64,000 nt of DNA from Clostridium sp. CMCC3677 (GTDB lineage: Bacteria; Bacillota; Clostridia; Clostridiales; Clostridiaceae), in the NCBI RefSeq assembly GCF_023845585.1, contig NZ_JAMQHS010000002.1, forward strand, positions 186,001 to 250,000. The letters are read 5' to 3'. A model generated the notes under the pieces. The model saw nothing but the letters and a program-made list of their open reading frames with translations. It ran no database searches and was not told the origin of the DNA. Shown here in pieces: positions 45,891 through 54,390 of the stretch (the stretch's first letter is position 1; each line of letters begins with the position of its first letter). The position numbers and the translations under genes are program-made.

Positions 45891-45940
45891 GTTGTAAAAT
45901 ACAACATTTTTTAAATAAATACTGTTGTATTTTGCAACAC
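45891..45940. promoter_or_regulatory. Two enhancer palindromes for a sigma-54 activator
   Basis: TGTTGTA-N3-TACAACA (45891-45907) and TGTTGTA-N3-TGCAACA (45924-45940), centres 33 bp apart (three turns) and about 145-180 bp upstream of the -24/-12 promoter. A third half site TGTTGT follows at 45942. These are typical upstream activating sequences for an AcoR-like enhancer-binding protein. Confidence 0.8.
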
Positions 45941-46013
45941 TGTTGTTTTTTTATACAATATAAAAATATATATTATAATTTGCTTTTCAGTAATTTTAAT
46001 ATATACATTAATT

Positions 46014-47730
46014 TTATCTAAACTTAATATTATATTTTTTGATTTTTGCATATAATGTGCTTCTATTTATACCTAAAATTTTGCAGGATTTAGTAATATT
46101 CCCCTTACAATTATTTAAGCAAACTCTTATTGCTCTTTCTTCTAATTCTTCTAATGAGAACATATCATATTGTAAATCTATATTGCTACAATTAGACTCT
46201 TCTTTAACTGGTTTTTTATTTTCAAAACTAAAAGAAGTATTTCCATCCATATTTATAATATTCTCAATACAATTTTCTAATTCTCTAATATTTCCTGGCC
46301 AATCATAATTTAATAGATTATTATATAGATTTTTGTCAATTGTTGGAATACATTTTTCTAATTTAATAGATTTTATTTCCACCTATTCTAGTAATACATC
46401 CTTCTTGCAAGACCCGTAAAAGATTTATCTGCATATCTAATGGCATTTCTCCTATTTCATCTAAAAATAGTGTTCCTCCATTTGCAAGTTCAAATTTCCC
46501 TGCGCATCCTCCTCTTTTAGCTCCAGTAAAAGCTCCTTCTTCATATCCAAATAACTCACTCTCTATTAAGCTTTTAGGTATTGCTCCACAATTTATTGCA
46601 ACAAAACTACAGTCTCTTCTATTACTATTATTGTGAATAGATTGAGCTATAAGTTCTTTTCCTGTTCCGCTTTCTCCTTGAATGAGTACTGTAGAAGGAC
46701 TATTAGCTATATTTTTCGCTTGTTCTTTTAACTTTAGGATTTGCTCACTTTTGCCAATTATATCATTAAACGTGTATTGGGCTGTTCTACCTGTATACTT
46801 ATTAACTAAATTATATACATTTTTCATATCTTTAAATATACATACAATACCACTTATATTTCTTTCTTTATCTTTTATTGGATATACATTCAAATTAAAC
46901 CTTTTCTTTTTATTCGAATATGTAATTTCTATATTTTCATATGCTCTTCCACTTTTAAGATGATCAAATATTTCTTCCCAATTATCTAAAATAGAATCTA
47001 CATTCTTATTTATAACATCTTTTTCTTTTATATTTAACATATCACATGCACTGTTGTTTATAGCTTTCACTATACCTTCTATGTCTACAGCAAAAATCCC
47101 TAAATTTAACGAATTCATAACTTTATTTAAATATTGATGTGCTTTAAATAACTCTTTTTGAGTCTTTTCAACCTTCAATTGATTTTCAATTGATTTTACA
47201 GCTGCCACTACAAGTCCTAAAGTATGAGGGTGGGCTAATTGACGTCGACCAGTTAAATTTAAACAGCCAATTATATCTTTTTTTTCATTATGAATAACGG
47301 CAGAAGAGCATGTCCAAATGTGAAAAGCTTTTATAAAATGTTCTTCGCCCAGAATCTGAATTGAGGAATTTTCATAAAGGGCAGTTCCTATACCATTAGT
47401 TCCGGCACTTCTTTCACTCATATCTGTTCCTTCTATAATTCCAACTTTAATCTGATCTATTATTATATCTTCATCACCTATAATAGTAAGAACAACTCCA
47501 TTTTTATCTGTAAGATATAATGAGAATCCTGATCCTCTTAAAAAGTCATAAAGTATTTCCATAAATGGTCTAGCTATATTTATTAACTCACAGTTTTTTC
47601 TTATCAATATATTAAGTTCTTTATTTTTAAGTATTCTTGAAGGATTATGAATATTGTTTCCCACGCCATATTTAATACACCTTTCATGTGATCTATTTAA
47701 TATTTCTTGGTATGTATTTTCTTCAAACAT
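46014..47730 (-). pseudogene. Sigma-54-dependent activator (AcoR-like), disrupted in the AAA+ domain
   Basis: Two adjacent frames together form one AcoR-type activator. The first (47730-46363, 455 aa) has the N-terminal sensor region with a GAF-like domain ([18 protein letters not shown]), a PAS domain (about 205-310) and most of the AAA+ core: GESGTGKE Walker [14 protein letters not shown] loop and [12 protein letters not shown]alker B, then it stops after RIGGNKIY. The second (46382-46014, 122 aa) resumes with YDWPGNIRELEN and a Fis-type helix-turn-helix (ITKSCKILGINRSTLYAKI). About 60-70 residues expected between them (sensor I AATN region, RxDLYYRL arginine-finger region, LRER) are absent and the frame is shifted. 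GGAGG precedes the first ATG. Confidence 0.85.
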
Positions 47731-48006
47731 TTAATCTTACCTCCACACTATTGATTTATAATATATTATCTATTTTTATAAATTTTAGCTTACATACATA
47801 TTGTAACTCAATAATAATATTTCATCCAATAAATAGCATATCCACTTTTTAAAATTAAATTTAATCTTAGTAAAACTTATTTTAACTAGATATATAAATA
47901 AAAGTTGTTTTAAGGCAAGAACTCTTCAGATGTGTTAATTAACCCAAATGATTAAGATATATCTAAAAAATCTTATAAGTTGATAAATACTAATTTTCTA
48001 AACTGC
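47731..48006. other. Intergenic stretch between activator gene and ncRNA, no gene seen
   Basis: About 275 bp of A/T-rich DNA, expected to hold the promoter of the activator gene (minus strand), which I could not place with confidence. No long hairpin or ORF. Confidence 0.5.
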
Positions 48007-48208
48007 AAAAAGAGCAAACATTTTACCAATGTTTGCTCTTTCCCAGTAACTGATTTTTAAGTTGTCCGCCAACTGGGTACGCCGTACGTCGTACATTGCT
48101 TCAGGGATTTTTACGTTGCCCATCACAACTGCATACCTATTTCTGATATGCTCCTCTGCCGGATTTAAGTGTCAGTTCACTTAAGATAAATTGTTTAACC
48201 TTTATCTT
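48007..48208 (-). ncRNA. Structured ~200-nt ncRNA with own promoter and terminator
   Basis: No ORF. The core (about 48045-48175) is roughly 50% G+C in a genome near 25%, a mark of structured RNA. On the minus strand it begins with a hairpin (AAGATAAA/TTTATCTT), then GCATAT/GTATGC and GTTG/CAAC hairpins, GTACGACGTAC, and a CCCAGT...ACTGGG stem. It ends in a strong terminator AAGAGCAAACATT/AATGTTTGCTCTT plus T-run (48007-48042). It is not tmRNA, SRP RNA, RNase P RNA or any riboswitch I can match. It may be a raiA-type clostridial RNA, but I cannot confirm this by eye. Confidence 0.75.
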
Positions 48209-48214
48209 GAGTTC

Positions 48215-48243
48215 ATTATACAGCAGCTTGTAATTGATTACAA
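48215..48243 (-). promoter_or_regulatory. Promoter of the ncRNA
   Basis: On the minus strand TTGTAA (48243-48238), a 17-bp spacer and a perfect TATAAT (48220-48215). The start point would be near 48208, immediately before the first hairpin of the RNA and outside the preceding gene. Confidence 0.8.
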
Positions 48244-48275
48244 TACTTTTTTAAAAAATTTAAATTAAATTTTTA

Positions 48276-48479
48276 TTATTCTATATTATGTCCTGTATGA
48301 TAAATACAATTTCTAATTTTTGATGGTGTTGCAGGACTATTGTATATTATTTCAACACTTTCTCTTGCGGCATCAATACACACTTGATTTACACCTTCTA
48401 TTTTTATTAATGCATTCTTAACTTGCGTTTTCATGTTAGAATTTGATAAACCTTGAATAATATAATGTTCTCTTTCCAT
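48276..48479 (-). CDS. HMA-fold small protein lacking the CxxC metal motif
   Basis: A 67-residue protein with the beta-alpha-beta-beta-alpha-beta pattern of heavy-metal-associated domains: HYIIQGLSNSNMKTQVKNAL, IEGVNQVCIDAARESVEIIY and a C-terminal IRNCIYHTGHNIE. At the position of the usual GMTCxxC loop it has GLSNSNM, so the metal-binding cysteines are missing; a single cysteine remains in each of two other positions. It may bind a partner protein instead of copper. The stop is about 65 bp from the ncRNA start point, but the ncRNA has its own promoter. AAGGAGAG precedes ATG. Confidence 0.75.
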   Translation of the reverse strand: MEREHYIIQGLSNSNMKTQVKNALIKIEGVNQVCIDAARESVEIIYNSPATPSKIRNCIYHTGHNIE

Positions 48480-48649
48480 ACTAATCTCTCCTTACTATAA
48501 AAGTACTTATAAAAATAGTATGTACATAAAATATTAATTATATTTACTTGTATATAATTTAATTTTGATTCAATGCCAAATAAATTTATATCTAATCATT
48601 TTCATTATATATTTATCTTATTTTACTGTTTTATTCTATAATTCTATAA

Positions 48650-48683
48650 AATAAAAGGACTAAGTAGTCTTCCTTAATCCTTC
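48650..48683 (-). terminator. Terminator of Nudix gene (minus strand)
   Basis: AAGGACTAAG pairs with CTTAATCCTT (G.U on the minus strand), followed by TTATTTTAT. Confidence 0.6.
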
Positions 48684-48743
48684 ATTTTAATCAAACTTAT
48701 TACACTTTGAGTTGTTTAATAGAATTTTTCTAGGTTTGGGGCA

Positions 48744-49349
48744 TTAAGACAGTTTATCTAAAAAATTTTTTAAAATATTTGCTGTAATTCCCCATATAAC
48801 ATAGTCTTTATATTTATAAAAAAGTGAAATATATTTACCTTCTTTAAATCTATAATCTTTTCCATTAAAAATTAAATCGTATGGGAAATCATCAGATCTA
48901 GTAACAGTTAATTTACCCATTGATTTTAATGGATTATATGAAAGTAAATATTGAAGAGGTATATAAAATACATGATCTACTTCACTTTCATTTATAGACA
49001 ATTTATTAATATTATTTACTATTCCTAGAAAAGTATGAATTATCATTCCATCATGCCTTATAGTAAGATCTAATTCATTTATTATTTTAATGTCTTTAAT
49101 TCCTAGTTCCTCATAAAATTCTCTAATACCTGCTTCTTTTGGTGTTTCATTATTATCTATTCTGCCACCTGGAAAACATATGTCTCCTGGTTGAGCATTT
49201 AATTTTTTTGATCTTAATTCAAATAATATATGTACTTCTCCATCTATTTCTACTAAAGGTATTATTACAGAAGCTCTCTTGTCTTTTTCCCATCCATTTA
49301 TATAAGGGCTTAATTTTTCAATTCTATTTATTATTTTATTTATATTCAT
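48744..49349 (-). CDS. Nudix hydrolase, CoA pyrophosphatase-like
   Basis: A 201-residue Nudix enzyme. The Nudix box GGRIDNNETPKEAGIREFYE-ELGI matches G-x5-E-x7-RE-U-x-EE-x-GU. Immediately before it are LRSKKLNAQPGDICFPGG, the pattern of the NudL/CoAse (UPF0035) group that hydrolyses coenzyme A or its derivatives. It is cytoplasmic and monocistronic with GGAG before ATG. CoA specificity is inferred from the subfamily pattern. Confidence 0.9.
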   Translation of the reverse strand: MNINKIINRIEKLSPYINGWEKDKRASVIIPLVEIDGEVHILFELRSKKLNAQPGDICFPGGRIDNNETPKEAGIREFYEELGIKDIKIINELDLTIRHDGMIIHTFLGIVNNINKLSINESEVDHVFYIPLQYLLSYNPLKSMGKLTVTRSDDFPYDLIFNGKDYRFKEGKYISLFYKYKDYVIWGITANILKNFLDKLS

Positions 49350-49535
49350 ATTTATTCTCCATTTTTAATATTAGTTTTAAGAAAAACAATTATATTTTAA
49401 TTATATGCAATTAATTCTAATTACATAAATTTAAAACAAAAATAATTTTATGCTAAGATTTATTTTAAACTATAGTATAAAAGTAATATATTTATATCTA
49501 TTTTATATCTATAATTTTTTCTTATCAATAACAAA

Positions 49536-49580
49536 ATAAAAGCATGGATAAAACTCAATTTATTAAGATCCATGCTTTTG
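49536..49580 (-). terminator. Terminator of L,D-transpeptidase gene
   Basis: AAAAGCATGGAT pairs with ATCCATGCTTTT; on the minus strand TATTTTG follows. Confidence 0.85.
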
Positions 49581-49603
49581 AAATAAGTTGGATAAAATTA
49601 TAT

Positions 49604-50095
49604 TTAACTTATTACAACTTTAGTTGCTTCGGGAATATTATCCCAGATCCATTTTGCATTTATTTTATTTAGCCTAATACAACCATCAGATAAAGCCTTT
49701 CCTAATCTTCCATCTCTAATCGATCCATCTAAATTATATATTATAGAGTGAAATAAATAGTTTCCCTTAAATTGTGTATAATACCAACACTTATACCCCT
49801 TATTCACTCCAAAATATAAGCCTTTCACTCCAATTGTAAAAGTTCCGGTAGGAGTAGGTGTTTCTTTTTTACCAATTGTACATAAATAACTATGAACTAT
49901 TTTCCATTTTCCTTTACTTCCATTAAATATATTTACTTTGAAATTTTTTAAATCTACCCATATAAAATATTGAGTTTTACTTGAAAAGTTATTTAGATTA
50001 ACATAGTTAGTAACAATAGTTTCATAATTTGCTCCTGCACCATCAATAAAATTCTTCCTATTGTATATTAAAAGTTTATTAAAAAAATCCTTCAT
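49604..50095 (-). CDS. YkuD-type L,D-transpeptidase-like protein
   Basis: About 163 residues from ATG at 50095 (MKDFFNKLLIYN), preceded by AAGGAT; a TTG six codons earlier is less likely. The YkuD fold is recognised from YFIWVDLKNFKVNIFNG, then ETPTPTGTFTIG, HSIIYN and the catalytic SDGCIRL with the nucleophile Cys. Such enzymes make 3-3 peptidoglycan crosslinks or attach proteins to the wall. No signal peptide is obvious, so it may act in the spore or mother-cell compartment or be exported by another route. It has a strong terminator and lies 83 bp downstream of the PHP gene. Confidence 0.88.
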   Translation of the reverse strand: MKDFFNKLLIYNRKNFIDGAGANYETIVTNYVNLNNFSSKTQYFIWVDLKNFKVNIFNGSKGKWKIVHSYLCTIGKKETPTPTGTFTIGVKGLYFGVNKGYKCWYYTQFKGNYLFHSIIYNLDGSIRDGRLGKALSDGCIRLNKINAKWIWDNIPEATKVVIS

Positions 50096-50178
50096 TACGA
50101 TTATCCTTAACAATTATTCTTAAAATAGTATATGAATGATTTAAAAAATGTATAAAGCCTAATTAATCTTAATTATTT

Positions 50179-50952
50179 TTATTTACAGCTTTGTTTTGAT
50201 AGTTTTATCTGTTTTTTTAAATAATTTTTTGTTATTTTAGAAGTGTATACTTTTAATTTTAAAGCTTTAGATATCTCTATTTTATATTTTTTATTTTTAA
50301 TACATTGCTTTAATTCTTTTATTGTATGACATTCATTTTCAAAGCACGTCTTTACAGTACCAAGTTGTACCGGATAATGACTATCACTTCCTGTTACATA
50401 GGGTATATTTAAAATTTTTGATAAATTTGCTACTTCATTCTCTACAATCTCAAGACCTCTTTTATAAATATCTTTTGTATTTAAATCTAGTGCATCCAAT
50501 CTTTCTAAATACTTTTTAGGATGTAAGTATAATTTGTGATTTTCTCTATAAGGATGGCTGCCTATAATTAAGCATTCATATTTTTCACCTAAATCTAGTA
50601 GTTTTCCAAACGGAATAAAATTATTTTTTTTAACATGAGGTTCAAGAGCAGTTCTAATTTTTAATATAGAATCTCTGTTTCCTGATACTATGACATGACC
50701 GCCATATCTTATATCTACTTCCATACCAATAAAAACTGAAAACCCATTAACAATATATCTATCTCCATCATATTCATAGTTATTTTCTAAATAAGAGTAT
50801 GAAGACATTAGATCAACTGCATTAAAATGTTCACATAAAATAAATCCATCCAAGCCATTTTCTTTTGCATATTCTATTCCTAACAAAAATAATTCAGGAT
50901 CAAAATTAAGTTTTTTACTAAGAATACCATGTACATGGAAATCTATATTCAT
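50179..50952 (-). CDS. PHP-domain phosphoesterase
   Basis: A 257-residue metal-dependent phosphoesterase of the polymerase-and-histidinol-phosphatase family. The four motifs are IDFHVHG, GFILCEHFN, GMEVDI with SHPYR, and GSDSHYP, supplying the usual His/Asp metal ligands. The C-terminal 45 residues are a lysine-rich tail not needed for the fold. It is not HisK/HisJ by any clear landmark and the substrate is unknown. AAGGAG precedes ATG. Confidence 0.88.
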   Translation of the reverse strand: MNIDFHVHGILSKKLNFDPELFLLGIEYAKENGLDGFILCEHFNAVDLMSSYSYLENNYEYDGDRYIVNGFSVFIGMEVDIRYGGHVIVSGNRDSILKIRTALEPHVKKNNFIPFGKLLDLGEKYECLIIGSHPYRENHKLYLHPKKYLERLDALDLNTKDIYKRGLEIVENEVANLSKILNIPYVTGSDSHYPVQLGTVKTCFENECHTIKELKQCIKNKKYKIEISKALKLKVYTSKITKNYLKKQIKLSKQSCK

Positions 50953-51066
50953 GATTTATCTCCTTAATTTAGTACTTAAATACAGTTATTTAAATTAATA
51001 CTATAATACATGAATATGTATTAAATTAATTATTGTCACACCATATTTTATGAAAACATAAAGTGA

Positions 51067-51687
51067 CTATAGAAGGTTTATACCCTCAACTCTAAATCCA
51101 ATTTCTTTATTAGCTAGCCTATAGCTCTCTCTTATTATTTCTTCCTCACTAGCTTCATTTCCTAATAAACTATCTATTGTAAGTTGAGCTCTATTGCTAA
51201 AGTATTTATCCAAAAGATTTTTTTCTATATCTTCTTGTGTTCCTATAGAATGATCATCCAATATATGTTTAACATTAAATCCTTTATCTCTTAAAGCTCT
51301 TCCAACAAGTATACTCCTGTGGCATCTTATTGGGTCTTGCATAGCTCCAAGTAATACTATTCTATAACCTTTATTTATTCCATTCTTTAGTCTATCTATA
51401 CCTTTGAGAAAAGAAGATTCATTAACTACTCTTTCGAAATCTGCATATCCTTCCCCAGTATAAGATATTTTTAAACTTCGATTAGCAGCGAATTCTTCTG
51501 CCATATAAATATATATAAATCCTGCTTGTGTTAAAGCTTTTTGTATTGTCTCTTTGTTAAATTGAACATTATACTTAGAGTATGGAATCCCTCTTATATC
51601 AACAACAGTATCAATATCATAATGCTTTAGCATATAAATTAATCTTTCTAAAGAGTAGTTAGAATGTCCTATTGTGTATATTTTCAT
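51067..51687 (-). CDS. DUF488 family protein
   Basis: A 206-residue protein of the DUF488 family, recognised by the N-terminal IYTIGHSNYSLERLI, the VVDIRGIPYSKYNVQFNKE segment and the cysteine motif DPIRCHRSILVGRAL. The biochemical function of this widespread family is not established; a role in DNA- or stress-related processes has been suggested from context elsewhere. AAAGGAGG precedes ATG. It stands alone. Confidence 0.9.
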   Translation of the reverse strand: MKIYTIGHSNYSLERLIYMLKHYDIDTVVDIRGIPYSKYNVQFNKETIQKALTQAGFIYIYMAEEFAANRSLKISYTGEGYADFERVVNESSFLKGIDRLKNGINKGYRIVLLGAMQDPIRCHRSILVGRALRDKGFNVKHILDDHSIGTQEDIEKNLLDKYFSNRAQLTIDSLLGNEASEEEIIRESYRLANKEIGFRVEGINLL

Positions 51688-52005
51688 ATTATTCCTCCTT
51701 TATTTTTGAACAATTTGACTTTTATGATTTTTTAGTTTTTCTCGATAACCATTTTCAACTTATCAACATACTTTTTTCTATAATGCTTTTATTAAATTCA
51801 TCACTTATTTTTTACTCAATAACTCATATTAATTACTAATATCTCATAACATTTTATACTAAAATATATTAAATATATATAAAAAGTAAAGTTATGTTAT
51901 ATGCGTACGATAATAAGTAAGTAGAATTTGTTAAGCTATTATAAAAGGATCTCTTTATTTTTTATATAACTTAACAGATCATTTAATTACATAGGGGGAT
52001 TAATA
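51688..52005. other. Intergenic region between divergent DUF488 and lipoprotein genes
   Basis: About 320 bp of A/T-rich DNA expected to carry both promoters; neither is convincing by eye. The ribosome site AGGGGG of the lipoprotein gene lies at its end. Confidence 0.5.
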
Positions 52006-52662
52006 ATGAAAAATTTTAAAAAACTTATTACAGTACTTTTATCTACTTTAATGTTAGTGACTATGATAGCAGGATGTGGTAAAAAGACTGAAACACCAGA
52101 AAAATTTGCTGAAGCATTTCACCACTTAACAATTTATGGAGATACAAGTGCTCTAACATCTCTAGGCCTTAATGATGAGGAAGCAAACACATTAAACACA
52201 CAACTTGAACAAACATTTAAGGATGCAATTAAAAATAATCTAAATTCTGCTGGCTTATCATTTACAGATGATAACATAAATAATATTTTTGAAGCTCAAT
52301 TAAATGCTCAAAAAAGAACAACTTGTACTATAGAACCAGTATCAAGTGATGCTGAAACTGCAGTTGTAAAAATAAAAACAACTCATGTTGATATAGTAGG
52401 TCTTGATGAAAAAGCTGCTAATGATGCAATGACTGAAGTACAAAATATGAATATTACAGATAGAAAAACAGCATTAAATAAATTATCTGAACTTTATATT
52501 TCAAAGTTAATAGAAAACTGTACTGGTGCAGAACCATCATCAGACACTGTAGAAAATACATTTGCGTTTAAAAAAGTAACTGATGATAAAAATAGAAAAG
52601 TATGGGTTCCTGATAACCCTGTTACATTTGGAAATAAATTAGCAACTATGGTAACTCGATAA
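52006..52662 (+). CDS. Lipoprotein, DUF5105-like
   Basis: A 218-residue lipoprotein: basic N-terminus MKNFKK, hydrophobic core and lipobox MIAGC with acylated C25. The mature part resembles the clostridial DUF5105 type (FAEAFHHLTIYGDTSAL near the start, helical repeats, a beta pair CTIEPVSSDAETAVVKIKTTH, and an NTFAFKKVTDDKNRKVWVPD end). It is anchored outside the cell; function unknown. It is convergent with the beta-amylase gene, separated by a G/C-rich hairpin. Confidence 0.82.
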   Translation: MKNFKKLITVLLSTLMLVTMIAGCGKKTETPEKFAEAFHHLTIYGDTSALTSLGLNDEEANTLNTQLEQTFKDAIKNNLNSAGLSFTDDNINNIFEAQLNAQKRTTCTIEPVSSDAETAVVKIKTTHVDIVGLDEKAANDAMTEVQNMNITDRKTALNKLSELYISKLIENCTGAEPSSDTVENTFAFKKVTDDKNRKVWVPDNPVTFGNKLATMVTR

Positions 52663-52688
52663 TATAAAAAAATATTTAAGTGGATGAA

Positions 52689-52722
52689 TTGGGGCTGCTG
52701 CATTTTTGCAACAGCCCCTTAA
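52689..52722. terminator. G/C-rich hairpin between convergent genes
   Basis: GGGGCTGCTGCA pairs with TGCAACAGCCCC around ATTTT. T-runs are weak on both sides, but its place between two 3' ends suggests a shared terminator. Confidence 0.55.
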
Positions 52723-52743
52723 CATTAAATAATTATTATTTTT

Positions 52744-54390
52744 TTAATTATTCCAACTAAAATTATATGATCCTCCACCTATTGGAACAGTATAAGAATG
52801 ATTACTTCCATTTTCCCAAATTACTTTTCCATTGCTATCCTTCTTTATAGCTTTAAATTCATAATTATTACCTTCAGCAAGATTTACAGTTACTACTGCT
52901 TTTCCATCTTTATAATCAAATTGTGATGGATATAATCCAGTAGTCCAATCAGCCATTTCCCATCCATCTCCTGTTAAATATAAACTTTCTCCATTTCTTA
53001 AGTTAACATTATCTACTGTAAATGTTACAGGAACAGGTTTTTTTACAACAATATTTGCAAAAGAATCAAGTTCAGCTTTTACTGTACCATCATTATTAAA
53101 AAGATTTCCAAATCTTAAAAGAGTAAATCCTGAAAAATTATAATTATATAACATTTCAGCGCAATTTTCATATGATTGATTATTATCTTTAATATCTAAT
53201 GCATTTTCTCCAAAGATTTTCATACCTTTTTCTTTAGCTAAATTTGCAACATTTATAATCAGGCTTTTTGGTTCTGAATAAAATGGATCTTTATATGCAT
53301 CTGAATCATTCATCTCAAGGCATGTAAAAGTTAAATCAAGATTTGATTCTTTAAATTCATCGAGCAAAGAGCTATAATTATAATAACCTGCACAATACTC
53401 TGTAGAACGTGGCATGCTTGGACTATTAATAAGCCAATGTACACCAGATACTTTTGCTCCTATTCTAACATTAAAAATTGGGTCAAAGTTTTCATGTGCA
53501 ATTGAAGCTATTTTATCCAAATGTTTTTCAAGAACTCCTTGATACCATTTTAAAAAGTCTTTTCCGTAAGTTGTCTTATAACCATTCTCAAAAAAGTTAT
53601 CTCCATCAGTAGGAGGAGTTATTTCTTCAAAACTTGTTAAATTTGTATTCCAAGCATCATTAACAGAAGAAATAGTTGTATACTTATTTTTTATTGAATT
53701 TTGAAAATCTGATACAGCTGCATCACTATAGCATTGCAAATATCCACGTTCTGGATACTTCCAGTTTAATGCTATATTATAAGATGGAAATCTTAATTCA
53801 CCTGAAGGACCACCAGAAAGGTAAACTTTAGTTATAATATCTTTATAGTCACTAAAGTTTGATGCAAATGAAGCATAAAGTTCATCATATTGCTTTTCAA
53901 TTCCAGACCACCAAGGACTAAGAGATTCTTTATCCCAACGTCCTATTTCATCTTTAAATTGCATATTATCAACTGTATCTTGTGTCCATAACCATGAAGG
54001 TAGCGGTCTATATGCTGAATCATTTACATTGCTACCACATTCATGCGTAGATATAATAGGAACCCATTTTAATCCTGATTCACGAACAACATTTGCATAT
54101 GTTTTATAATAATTCCAGTCAAATTGATTATCACCTTGACATTCAACATCACCCCACCATACATCTGTGGTAAGAGCGTATATCCCCTTATTTTTAAGAG
54201 TTATTAGTTGTTCTTTAAACTTGTCCCAATCATTTATCTTATCTAATGGAGCCATTACATAAGCTTTGTAATTTGTGTTAATAGATGATGCATAAATGCA
54301 AGTATTAGAAGATAAATTTAACGTAACCGTTATCATTAAAACTAATACAAATCCTAAAATTTTTTTTAATTTTTTATTCATAAATTTCAT
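52744..54390 (-). CDS. Secreted beta-amylase (GH14) with C-terminal starch-binding domain
   Basis: A 548-residue exoenzyme that releases maltose from starch. A signal peptide spans about 1-35 (ending near CIYAS). The GH14 domain (about 38-445) shows MAPLDKINDWDKF, ALTTDVWWGDVECQGDNQFD, the general-acid Glu in GPSGELRFPSY and the general-base Glu in FGENALDI. The last 100 residues are a CBM20-like starch-binding domain (VTFTVDNVNL, GDGWEMADW, SQFDYKDGKAVVTVNLAEG, VIWENGSNH). GGGGG precedes ATG. A cre-like site 270 bp upstream suggests carbon catabolite control. It is monocistronic. Confidence 0.95.
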   Translation of the reverse strand: MKFMNKKLKKILGFVLVLMITVTLNLSSNTCIYASSINTNYKAYVMAPLDKINDWDKFKEQLITLKNKGIYALTTDVWWGDVECQGDNQFDWNYYKTYANVVRESGLKWVPIISTHECGSNVNDSAYRPLPSWLWTQDTVDNMQFKDEIGRWDKESLSPWWSGIEKQYDELYASFASNFSDYKDIITKVYLSGGPSGELRFPSYNIALNWKYPERGYLQCYSDAAVSDFQNSIKNKYTTISSVNDAWNTNLTSFEEITPPTDGDNFFENGYKTTYGKDFLKWYQGVLEKHLDKIASIAHENFDPIFNVRIGAKVSGVHWLINSPSMPRSTEYCAGYYNYSSLLDEFKESNLDLTFTCLEMNDSDAYKDPFYSEPKSLIINVANLAKEKGMKIFGENALDIKDNNQSYENCAEMLYNYNFSGFTLLRFGNLFNNDGTVKAELDSFANIVVKKPVPVTFTVDNVNLRNGESLYLTGDGWEMADWTTGLYPSQFDYKDGKAVVTVNLAEGNNYEFKAIKKDSNGKVIWENGSNHSYTVPIGGGSYNFSWNN

